Source: Fratercula arctica (Eukaryota; Chordata; Aves; Charadriiformes; Alcidae). From it: DNA of 64,000 bases. How positions within the stretch are numbered: position 1 is the first letter of the stretch; every line of letters starts with the position of its first letter. Position numbers and translations under genes: made by a program. The notes beneath the pieces were generated by a model. The model had not been told where the DNA came from and did no database searches. It was given only the letters and a program-made list of their open reading frames with translations. Location: positions 44,623,707-44,687,706 of the forward strand of contig CANTUZ010000006.1 in assembly GCA_947846985.1 (NCBI GenBank), read 5' to 3'. Below are positions 37,891 to 48,040 of the stretch, one piece after another.

Positions 37891-39599
37891 AACAGAGAGG
37901 GAATTTTTATCTTTTTACAGCTTGAGAATACTGTGGTGTAAATATGCAGTAAATAGCAAACTCCAGACAGCCCTCTGTCCCTGTCTGCTGACATTTCATT
38001 TCTGCAAAAAACACTCCGATATGTCAAAGCCAAGAGTGAATACAAAGAAAAAATACATTTACCCTTTTAGTTTGCCTTATCAGCTCTATCGATTTCTTGA
38101 TATAATGTTCCTAAGATCTCTCTTTTACGGAGCAAAGGAGCCTCACATGTTTCAGAAGGTTTTTAGCATGTGCCCCACTGAAGCAGGTCTCTCGGTCCCA
38201 AGGCGTGTGAGTTTTGGGGGCTGAATACTGATTTCAGTGACAGTCACCTGTACGGCAGACAGCTCGGTGTGTGGCACTCTGTGCTTACAGCTGTGTGTGT
38301 TCATGGGGAAGACACTTGCAAACACACCTGTGCCTGCCTCTTCCAGGTCAATGCAAGTGGACAGATGTATCTTCTGAGTTCCTTTCTATTTGTCCTGTAC
38401 GTAAATGAGACAGCGTGGATTTTGTTACTACAGAGCTACACCTATCTGCTGGGGATCTTGTCTTCCAAGCAAAGTGAGGGAAGATTGCAGATTTTGAGGT
38501 TTTGGGGTTTTACCCTCTTGCTGCTACAAGTCGCCTTGTACAAGCATTTTGTTGTGCAGCAGTGTGCGATCAGTTCCCGTTTCGTTTCTCGCTCATCCTC
38601 TCCACGTGCTGCTGGATCCAGAAGAAGCACTTGCTGCTGACCGCGTAAACATGCTTTGCCATCCCGCAGCTAGTAGGAGGTCACAGAAGGATTCACCTGT
38701 GGAAAAGAGTTTCTCTCCTATTTGAACCCTTGAGAATTCATATTCTTTCTGAAAAAGCTATGCTGCATTCTTCCTTATTGTGCACATTTATTGTATATTT
38801 GTTGCTAATTCTATATAAAATGGTGATCTTTATGTTGTTTCAGTATTTTAACTATGGAAGAATGAAAGATGATCTGACTCCAAAAAAGCTTCACCAAATA
38901 GCCAGTTAAATGTTTGGTGCAACTGTGGATATTGTAACGCTATTTTCTATTTTTATAATGATTTCCTTCCAAGAGACTCAAACTGGGTGCTGCACAATTT
39001 GTGAGATGTCTCTTCTATGAATTCAAGGATACCAGAAGTATTTTAAAAACTGTATGCATAATAAAATTATAGCTCCCATCACCAAAATGCAGCTGCTTTG
39101 GAGGTAGAAAGATAACAGCTAGACAGGCATCACAGCATTTCAGGGGGGGAAAAAAGTAGGTATTTTGTCTAATGACAGGAGACTCGAGGGATCTCAGGGT
39201 TATATTAATAAATACTTCTGAGCCCCGCTTCCTGGTAGTGAAGTTGAGAGCTTCACATGTGAGCCGAGGATCACATTTAACCCATATTCAAATATGCTCT
39301 TTTGCTACCAATATCTGACCCCCGTGAATATATGAAAAAGAGTCTTAAAATGCATTGCCATAGCTTTATGCGGCCAGTTTTGCTCTTTTTTTCTTTGTCT
39401 TTAAGGATTTGCGGGACCAAGATATCAAGATCTAACTCTTATAAACGTAGGTTTGGAGAGGTGGGTTGTTGCGGTTGTTTTTGTGCAAAGCTCTCTTTAG
39501 GGTTCTGCTTTGTGGTCCAATCAAAACAAAACAAAACTTTCAAGATCATGGGGGAAGTTGGTGATTTTCAGCGTCTAGATCTAGGTGACTTTTAGGGTT

Positions 39600-39605
39600 G
39601 TACTG
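39600..39605. repeat. Target-site duplication, left copy (GTACTG)
   Basis: GTACTG immediately precedes the proposed LTR start (TGTGG). The same six bases follow its end at 40745-40750. Six bp fits class II (ERVK/beta-like) integration. A reading with 4 bp (GTAC) and an LTR start of TGTGTGG at 39604 is also possible. Confidence 0.6.
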
Positions 39606-39843
39606 TGTGGAATAATTACTAAATTGGCTAAAATACAAAAGTACAGCATTGTTCACGCATTAAGGAAAGTCATAAAATCAAGAGGCTTCTGAGGTAGAAT
39701 ACAGCCGCAGCTGGCACACAAAGAATGCAACATCTGCGGTTCCCTGTACAAGGTTGCTTGCGAAGCTACAGGAGGGATGGAACGAAATGTTATCATTCCG
39801 TGGCCTTCCCTTGTGACGAATAGCAGATATGGGAACGAGATGG

Positions 39844-39905
39844 TACTACGGAACAGATAAGCTGCCTACTTGCTTACTACGGAACAGATAAGCGGCCTAC
39901 TCGCT
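39844..39905 (+). repeat. 31-bp tandem duplication in the LTR U3
   Basis: A unit beginning TACTACGGAACAGATAAG (39844-39874) is repeated at 39875-39905 with two substitutions, 29/31 identical. Such duplications upstream of the LTR promoter often act as enhancer repeats in retroviruses. The role here is inferred from position. Confidence 0.8.
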
Positions 39906-39918
39906 ACCCGAGCCAACG

Positions 39919-39939
39919 TTTCATCAAATTTTGATGAAA
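39919..39939. other. 21-bp palindrome in the LTR U3
   Basis: TTTCATCAAA, a central T, then TTTGATGAAA. The 10-bp arms are perfect. It directly follows the 31-bp duplication and may be a protein-binding palindrome. Confidence 0.75.
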
Positions 39940-40042
39940 TGCTGTCCCTTGTGCGAACTTTGCTCATTACAATGTACCAAAAACACACCTCCATCCTGGA
40001 GGCAACCTGCCCCCAAGGTGTGACCACTCCTCCTTGAGTACA

Positions 40043-40118
40043 CCAATCATAATAAAAGTATTTATGACTAAAGTCACTCAAGCTCCACTTTGAAGACAAA
40101 AAAAAAAGGATAAAAATA
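40043..40118 (+). promoter_or_regulatory. LTR promoter: CCAAT and TATA-like boxes
   Basis: CCAAT at 40043-40047 lies about 65 bp upstream of ATAAAAATA (40110-40118), a usual arrangement for a polymerase II LTR promoter. The predicted start is near 40140-40150. Activity in the host is unknown. Confidence 0.55.
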
Positions 40119-40446
40119 GCCTGAGAGAGGGGGGATATCAGGGAAGACACCATCATGAACAAGTCGAGGAGAACTCCATCACTGACTTCCGAGATCAGTC
40201 GATGGGCTGAGCCTTTCTTCCCCCCCCATAGGGACGCCTTTGGGTAAGACTTAGATTATACCGAGTGCTTTCTTGGGAAACTTAGGAATTTCTCTAGAGA
40301 ATCTCTATCCTACATTTATAGCCAGGCTGTATCATTTATAACTTTGTTGCGCGTTTGATATATGTAATAATACTTTCATTTGCATGTGCTTTGCAGACAG
40401 CGTATTTATCACCAGCAATCCTAAGAACCTATCTATCTGTTGTTTA

Positions 40447-40452
40447 AATAAA
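40447..40452 (+). terminator. LTR polyadenylation signal AATAAA
   Basis: Canonical AATAAA on the sense strand, followed by GT- and T-containing sequence. It would define the R/U5 boundary about 15-25 bp downstream. Confidence 0.6.
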
Positions 40453-40744
40453 CTGCACTGTTTAAGTAGCTAGTCGTGGTAGTTCCTCATTGAACGCGAC
40501 CAAAGATTCGAGAGTGGCTGTGCTAGTTCATGAGCGCGACTAGACTGAAGGTGCAGTCCACTATTAGTGTATCCAAATCGTAACAGTTTAATACATATTA
40601 AACGCGATTGGACTGATAGTGCTGAATTGGGCATCACTCAGAATTTAAACCCAGCTGCACCGAGCCTCCCACCTCGGTGAGGAGTGTTAGAACACAAGGG
40701 GGTTTATCTTCTGCCAAAACCCCTTTGCCCCTTTCCACGCAACA

Positions 40745-40750
40745 GTACTG
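40745..40750. repeat. Target-site duplication, right copy (GTACTG)
   Basis: Identical to 39600-39605 and immediately after the LTR end (CAACA). Confidence 0.6.
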
Positions 40751-42105
40751 TAACGTTTGTAATTTAGCAACTTTCATGGCAATAAGAAATCACTGAGTAA
40801 TGAAAATGGTTAAAATTATTTAAAATTCAGAGATTTGGAGTCTTCTGAATTTACGTTTGCAGTGGATATCTTATGGGATTGTTATCATAGCTGTTGGGAG
40901 TTCTCATTTCATGAGCAGAAGTCTGATATTTCTATTTTGTACAATTCCTTTTTTTGACTTAAGTGGCTCAGGGTCAGGCTATAGAGATTGGAGATAGAAG
41001 CAATGTGGTACTGTGTTATTTTTGTCAATAGCAATCACGGGTAATGAGATGTATCTCTTAGTTTCATTTGAATTTTAAAAGATGTTTAAAGTTATTTTTA
41101 AAACTTTATCGCAAATGTCTGAAACGAAAGATAAGACAGTAAGTATACGACTATTGGAAACTCTACTTTTGAGATAGACTAGATAAAGGATGTTACTGTA
41201 AGTGGAAGAATGATGTCAGTGTCATGCTAGTAACTGAATTACTAAATATAAATATGCAGGTAATTAGACTTCTCGGTGCTATTAATTATTTCAGCATTTC
41301 TTGCTGCAATATGGGAAAAATACGTATTGCTTTCACACCCAATTTCAGTTCTACCAGCTAATGGCTTCCCTTGCACAAAAAGAGAGATAAGGGGATATTA
41401 ATTGTTTGCTTTTCATTGAGGATAAGTGCTTACTGTAATAGGTTTCTACTGGCATATTACTGGGCTTTGTGAAAAGACTAACAGTTTTCCCTGTAAATTG
41501 TCAGTTGAAAATACTTGTTGAGCAATTTTAACTATTTTTGTCAGTGTTTTAATGATGACAGATATACCACTGCCATTACTGTGAAAACATTTTATACGAG
41601 AGTGAGTTTTCCTAAGCATGCTTAAATTTCTGCTAGAAAAAAACCATTTGTTTGCTCCTCTGGAGCCTGGCAGAGCAGTGGGTGGCTCTTGGCCAGCGAG
41701 ACCATCTTTACGCAGTAGCTGCAGAAAGTGTGGAGAGAGTTGGCGGTTCATGGGTTTGCTGAGAGGAGCCTCCAGTGACAGTGTTTGTACATTAGAGTGT
41801 GTGGACGGATTTCCAGCACTATATTCTGTATATGTGTATATAAAAATACATGTGTAGAATGCTGTAAGTCATGATGGAAATGTCTGCCTGTGTCCTGCGT
41901 ATTCCTGTGCTTAATAATTTTACATAGAGAACAACTGAACTGATTTATTCATGTTTTAAGAAAACTGACCGCTGATATAGCTTAAAGTATGAGGCTAAAA
42001 TAATTGCGTCACTACATCAATATTGCCCTGAACGTCCCCCCACCCCACCCTCCCTGTGTCTGATCATAGGCTGGAATGGGTTGTTTGTGCTAGTGTGTGC
42101 AAGAG
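40751..42105. other. Unique non-coding sequence
   Basis: Nothing recognisable beyond ordinary AT-rich sequence. Confidence 0.6.
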
Positions 42106-42109
42106 GGGA

Positions 42110-42440
42110 TCCAACTCCTTGTTAATAACCACAGGCCTGTCAGACATTAAGCGCACATGCAGTAATGAGCACACAGTCCCTGGCAGACTGACTTGCGCAT
42201 AGAAAAAAAAATCCCTCCATACATTAAATATACACTTGAGAAACGCTACATAGCAAGCGCTCTGGTTGCAGTCGTATGCTGCTGAGAATATTCTGCAATT
42301 TAAGGCTCAATCATATGTTCTCCAAGGAAACCCACTGATACCTAATTACAGGAAGATTACAAACGATAATGACAACATAATGAATTACAGAACCTTTATG
42401 ACTTATTAGCGCAATTTCCTGCTATGAATCAAGACATCTA
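42110..42440. promoter_or_regulatory. Candidate conserved regulatory element
   Basis: A complex, repeat-free block with many TAAT/ATTA-type words ('TACCTAATTACAGG', 'CATAATGAATTACAG', 'GCAGTAATGAGC'), paired ATTCTGCAA-type words and intact CpG words (GCGCACATG, TAGCGCAATT) in an otherwise CpG-poor region. The texture suggests a conserved non-coding element, but this is not demonstrable here. An octamer ATGCAAAT lies further on at 42768-42775. Confidence 0.3.
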
Positions 42441-44760
42441 GATGAAATGTAAGGATAGCTTTGAGTGACATTTGCTCGTATCTTCCATGATGAGCCTAAG
42501 GGGAATTACAAAATTGTGTACTATTGGTTTTATGAGGATGGCATAAGTTCTTCTGCCTGCTATGTTTTTATGAAGTTGGAGCCAAGAAGATACTAATGTT
42601 GTGACATTTCCTAGCACATTACCATCTCCGTTGGCAGCATGGTGTCTTACACGGTGTCTGCTTTTCCACTTTGTATGTTTCTGTGGTCTTATATTTTCAT
42701 TTTGCCCTAGTCAGAGTCCCCTATTTTATCTTGTTGGCTTTGCTGTCGTATCCTACGGATTAAGATCATGCAAATAAAACTGCAAAGGAAAGCAATTATG
42801 GAGTCTTGATAAAGCCAAGATTACAATCCATGTCACTGCTCTCCCTCTCCTTTACATGGATTTGGTTTCAGATACAGTGGTACAGGCACAGGCAAGACCA
42901 TGATGTAGCAATCATGTCTCAAAAGCTCATTTTACTCAATTCAGTCATAAAACTACCATTGATTTTAATGAAGTTACAATTAATCCCTGCTATGTCCTCA
43001 TGTGCCACGGCTGTGACTCAGGGAGAACTCAGCAATTTCATAATTGTGTCTTACACATAGTGCCGAATTCACTGCTGATTGGAGAAGTTGGCTTTCAGTT
43101 TGAAGAGCTTAACCAGGATTTCCAGAAGTCTTGTTAAACTTTATTAGCTACTTGTATAATTCATCAATAGTTCCGCAATATCTGGGCAGAACTAGATGTT
43201 ACGATTATCAAGGATGGAATTAGTTTCAACAAATAAATACACAGATTATATCTGAAAGAAAAAGTAAGACCTTTGCTTAAGACAAAAGAGTTTCAAAGGA
43301 ACTTGCAAGGGGTGCTTCTTTAGAGTGATGTATTATCTAACTAAGCAGACAACAAATGTAACGAAAACACGAAAAATTAAAAGAAATATCTTGTATTTGT
43401 TTACCTCATTGAAGGTCAATATAAAACCGAAGTGCTTTACTCACATGAGAAAAAAAAATTGTTTGTCACTAGTGTCGAGTTCAAGAACTAAAGTCATCTT
43501 AAGAGATGTGAAGTATAAAACTTCATTAAGATGTTATATCGAGTACAAGCATAATACCAAAAGTCATCGGTGTGTGTTTCTGTAGGGTTGCTGACAATGC
43601 TCTGGATTTTACTTTCCATGGAAACCAGTATGTTTTGATAAAAAATGAGCCCTGAAGTCTGCTTTTCACTGAAATGTTACTCTCTTCATGTGGAAATCGG
43701 AACTTTACAGAAAAAAAGGGAAAAAAAAAAAGTTCTGTAAGCCCTCCCTCTTGCTGATTCCTCTTGGGAGGGGGATTAAAATCTTTTGCCAAATCCTATT
43801 ATTATCATGTTTAGTTTCACCATGTTATTTACTTTCCACAAAATGCTTGACAGCTACTTTTTTTTTGTCATTGTGCTTCCCTTTCTGGCAAGTGGGAGCT
43901 TTCACATGGGCTGGAGAGCTTGTTCCCATCTCCCCAAATACAGTTCAGTGCTTCTTCTGCCAAGTGATTCGCACCCGTTCCCATAGCTGGAAACCAGCCG
44001 AGGGGGGGTTAAAGCTACACACTGTCCCTTGTCCTGTATTTTGTAAAAATTATTCAGTCCTACTTGAATTCTGCTGTCATTAAACTGAGAATTGAGGAGC
44101 TCGCCCACTATCTGGAGATAACCTATAGTGGAACTAACTGTAGGGTTGACATCAAAGAGAGTTTAAATAGATCTGATTTAGATAAATAGATTGTCAAAGA
44201 CTTTTTCTGGGTACATTAAAAATCTTCAGAAATCTGTTCCAGATCTAAATACTGATCAGTTGTGACTTTTAAAATCACTTTGACTTTTACTTTTTAAAAA
44301 AAGTCTTGCTTACTGAATGCTATTTCAGTTATCTTTTGTGAGGATTTTGAATCAGATAGTTTAGACAAAAATTAATTTTGAAATTTGAGAGAAATTTAAG
44401 ACCACTATTTCATTCTAACGTTTTTAGAACAATGCATCCAAGCTGCTGATCATCAGTGTTATGCTGTATTTATAAAACTAAAGGATGAAATGAAACCAAT
44501 TTCTTCATGGCCAATGAGCTAAAGCATTTTGTCCTGGACAATTTTTTTCCCAGTAAAAATGTTGAAACTATAATTCCTAAGGTTTGGACCTTCTGTTATC
44601 CATCAGCTCTAATAGTCATATGGCCTTTTTCCTTTCTATCCCATATAGTGAGTAACAGCTGCTTTGACCTTGTTTCAAAGTATGTTTACTGCACCATGAA
44701 TCACTGTTCTCTCTGTCCTGAAATGAAATTATCTTTAACATATGATGAAAATGTAAGGCC
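42441..44760. other. Unique non-coding sequence
   Basis: No gene supported. It holds the short-repeat fragment at 42946-42976, and A-rich stretches near 43710-43732 that produce a Lys-rich spurious frame. Confidence 0.55.
42946..42976. repeat. Fragment of old inverted-repeat element
   Basis: The 31-bp segment reads CATAAAACTACCATTGATTT then TAATGAAGTTAC. Its core CCATTGATTTTAATG matches the core seen at 31069 and 61458. It is typical of a short element widespread in birds and reptiles. Heavily decayed. Confidence 0.4.
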
Positions 44761-44764
44761 AGAA

Positions 44765-44915
44765 AAGCCGGATGGTTTCTCCTCTGTTGGGCGGTGTTTT
44801 GTCACTCTGCATTCGCAGAGTCACCACGAGCAGCGTGGGTGGAGGGGATCGCCTGGCCGGCAGTGGAAGCAGCCTGAGCCCCCCCCGAGACCACCAGCAT
44901 GGCAGGTCTTGCACT
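44765..44915. other. Local GC-rich pocket
   Basis: A run of GC-rich sequence with a C7 stretch and several CpGs. One plus-strand frame (44772-45056) reads through it and contains a single CxxC-like pair in '...FCNKCGTEI...'. One pair is not a zinc finger and no partner pair follows. No exon is called. Confidence 0.35.
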
Positions 44916-45059
44916 AAGAAAACCCCAGATAAGTTTTGCAACAAGTGCGGAACTGAGATACAGTTATGGAGAAGGTTTGTTAATTTATTAATTTTTGTAG
45001 ATAATCTTCAGTGGACAATTGGCCAAACATTTACTCTAGACACTGGAAGTTCTTGACTT

Positions 45060-48000
45060 AATGTGTTCATTTGTCACTATCAAAGCCCAAGTGGTGTTTT
45101 TCTCTTTCCTTTTCATTGCTCTGGTGACTGTTAATCAGAAAGGGAAGTGATGAAGGGAACCAGCCACAGAAGGTAAAACGTTATTCTTTCCTAATCAAAA
45201 CTTTATGTTATGTGAGATCCAGTTTACTTCACTTTGAAAGGAGGCTCTGGGTACCGCTGTTACTGTTGGGACAATTTGCCGAAAACTGCAATTAAAATAT
45301 ACATATTATGATTGAAAAATTAAATCCTCAAGATAAACTTGTAATAAACTGGCTTGCGAAGAAATCAGATCATCCCCTGAAGGGAGCTTAAAACCAAGTA
45401 AAATAACTCACTGCTCACTAACGTAGCATGTTGCTGAGCTCGGTTTCTCCAATTTACATCACAGTGTGCTGCAACCATAGTCATTAAGCTGGCTGACATT
45501 ATATGACTCTTTCTTGTCAGCAAGTGTAATGTTTTCCCCAGAAAGCAAATAAATAAAAAAAGCATAGATTTTAGTCACAGGCAGGGGAGCTTTTGGCCAG
45601 CAGTGAGGCCAGTTTCGAATGACCAGAGATGATAGGAGCCTTCCAAGTTGTGTGCATCCGTGGCTGGAGAAGGTGCTGTAGCCATCTATCTGGTGGCATC
45701 CCTGCAGAAAAGGACAAGGGATAAAACTTGCAGGAGAGATGGATTAGTAGTAGTTTGGAAAGCCGGCAAGAAAAGCAAATTAGAATTTGCAAAACATTGC
45801 AGGCAGGAAAGTGTCTCAAGGTACTTGAAATAACCAAAGTAACTATGTGGGTGGGAAGGGCTCTCTTTTGTACAAGAAAAGAGAGCATCTTTTTTTCTTT
45901 CATAAGAGATTTTATGTTCGGTTTGTTTTTTTTTTTATTTTGAGTGTGAGAGACTTAAATGAATCATCCTCAAAAATACCCAGAGTTAGAATAGTTAATT
46001 CTAACATAGTATTAAAGAAACTTTAAACTGTATGCTTATGAATGCAAGGCAATCAGAACCCTGATTAATTAACTTATTTCTGACAACTAGTTTCTATCAT
46101 TCTAACAGTTATCTTTTTTTTTTTACTGTCAGATTTCTATATCTTTTACCAATTAATTTCAGCATTTTATATATGCTACGCATAAAATTTTGTGGGAGAA
46201 TCTAATGACCATGGGGGAAAAGCCAGATTATCTCTCTCAGTTCATCATCTTTTTATTCTTCTTTTATCCTTTTTGTTCCTGAGGCCTGGCCACCTTTGTC
46301 AGAATGATTGAATTCTAAAGGTGCCAAACCCACATAACCATGTCAAAAAAGTCCTCTTATCTTTTCAGCTTTAGAAACAATTCCCTTAAATTGTAAGACC
46401 TGGGCCAGTTTCTGTACGGAAAGATCATACTGAATTAATTAGGAAATTATAATTTTACTTATTTTTCTGGGAAATTCTGTAGAAGGACGGTAGTTATGGC
46501 TTTGGATATCATGAGCTATGAAAATGTGTAGGCTTCAAGGCACCCAAAACCATCAAATTTTCTACTGAGCTGGAGTACCACAAATTCACAGAGGAAGAAA
46601 TTCCTTTAATTTCTTTTATAATATATATGACTTAAAAAATAGGGTTTTTTAAAAAAAAAACTATTTTTTATCTCAGCTATCATGTTCTACTTGCTAGATT
46701 AGAAAATGGAAATAACTGGCAGACTGTTCTGATATTTCAGGCAATAGAAACCCAAGAATTGAAGGTAAGCCATTGATTTTCCTTCCAGTAATTGTTCCAA
46801 AGAAAACTAGTTTATTCCTCAAAAGAGAAAAGAATAGATGAATTTGAGCATGTCAGCCAAAATCTTTTTGAAATATACGATGATTTATATTGATAAATAG
46901 ATGGACTGAGAAAGTCAGTAATTTACTTATGAAATAATGATTAGATTTACCAAAAGCACTTACATAAAAGGATTTCACTGCTATGTAATAAGAATTTCAG
47001 TCTAGAAGTTCATAGTCTAGAAGTGCAGAGTTTTAAGTCTTGATGGAACACCTGCAGCACGTTTCTGCAGTCAGTAAAAAGAAGGAACAAATCACCAGGT
47101 AGTTGTTCAGCATGTTTTTAATTTCACTTTTGCATCTGTTCTGAAACCTTTTGGGCTGTTCTCATAGTTAAGGCAACGATTCCAAATGGTTGTAGTAGAA
47201 ACATTATATCTGATTTTGAGCTGGAAAATTGAACCAGCGTGTGATCACAGGTAGGCAACTGCTTTATGGTAAGAGCAAATGGTTGCATGATTGCTGAAGT
47301 ATAGCTGCTACTGGAAACCAGAAACCAATCATAAGCCTTAGCAACTCCAGACTCGTACTACTCTTATATTAGAATGAAGTAATTTGTGTGGGTGTGTTGT
47401 CAGATTTGCTGTGGTTCAATTTCTAGTTTTTATTTAGTCTTTTCAGTCTATTTTGTAAGAAAACTCTGGCGTAAACAGAGTGGTTTCTCCTTTCACTTCC
47501 CAGTGATTCACTTCGGTTTACTTATAATTTCATTACACACCCCAAATATATAGAGCCTGAAAGTACATTTATTTCTGAATGTGCATTTGGGTGGAATGCA
47601 GCGGAAGTTAAGACAGTGCTTGAGAGCTCTTCTCGAGTGAAGCTATTTTCCTGTCAGATCTACAGTTAGGAGTGAAATTGAATGCCGTTTTGCAGTTTTC
47701 TGAAAGAACATTTCCCACACTGGAAGAAAGAACTTCTCTTCTTGCTGGAATAGAAAGAATTATTCAGCTTATGCTTACTAGAGGTGAAATATATCCTAAA
47801 ATTAATTTTAAACGTGTCTCTTGACACATTAAAGATCTGGAGAGGCTTTACATGCTTATCAATGTTGTGCTACTGCTTCAATTTGAAAGGTTAGTTTGAA
47901 AAGCATGTCCTCATCCTAATAATTGAGATTTTTTTTTTTTATTTGTGAGGGTTCTTCAATAGCTTGCTTATTGATACAATCACAAACAGATGGCAGTGAG
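45060..48000. other. Unique non-coding sequence
   Basis: AT-rich. T and A runs at 45926-45936, 46111-46123 and about 46647-46660. A T12 run lies at 47929-47940. No gene or transposon seen. Confidence 0.55.
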
Positions 48001-48015
48001 TCGTCTTTCTCTCTC

Positions 48016-48038
48016 TTTTTTTTTTTTTTTTTTTTTTT
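48016..48038. repeat. Poly-T tract (23)
   Basis: The longest homopolymer in the window, preceded by a CT-rich stretch. Read on the minus strand it could be a poly(A) tail, but the sequence that would be the retrocopy body (downstream on plus) shows nothing I recognise. Confidence 0.85.
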
Positions 48039-48040
48039 GG

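Larger units (their letters stand above)
33730..39595. other. Unique non-coding sequence
   Basis: No gene supported. It contains an A-rich low-complexity stretch (34437-34478), a poly-A run (35793-35805), a T-rich stretch with T16 (37875-37890) and a short (CAAAA)n at about 39519-39538. Frames of 120-140 codons near 35010, 37470, 37823 and 38269 have no family resemblance, and two of them run into poly-T. Confidence 0.55.
39606..40744 (+). mobile_element. Solo LTR of an endogenous retrovirus
   Basis: About 1139 bp starting TGTGG and ending CAACA, flanked by GTACTG on both sides. Promoter elements are in retroviral order: CCAAT at 40043-40047, a TATA-like ATAAAAATA at about 40110-40118 and AATAAA at 40447-40452. 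These imply U3 to about 40140, an R region of roughly 320 bp and a U5 of roughly 270 bp. U3 has a 31-bp tandem duplication, and U5 has three GCGCGA/ACGCGA-type words absent from the CpG-poor surroundings. No primer-binding site, gag, pol or env follows, so recombination between two LTRs probably removed the provirus. The U3/R/U5 limits are inference. The family is not named; the clean target duplication suggests modest age. Confidence 0.72.

Noticed and set aside
40751..42100. Provirus internal region (gag/pol) downstream of the LTR
   Set aside because: No viral-like coding frames or second LTR; the target duplication closes immediately after the LTR.
44772..45056. Plus-strand frame with FCNKCGTEI, suggesting a zinc-binding motif
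   Set aside because: Only one CxxC pair, no second pair within reach, no recognisable domain, and no convincing splice sites.
48016..48038. Poly-T23 as the tail of a minus-strand processed pseudogene
   Set aside because: No recognisable coding or transcript-like sequence in the position the retrocopy body would occupy, and no matching flanking duplication seen.
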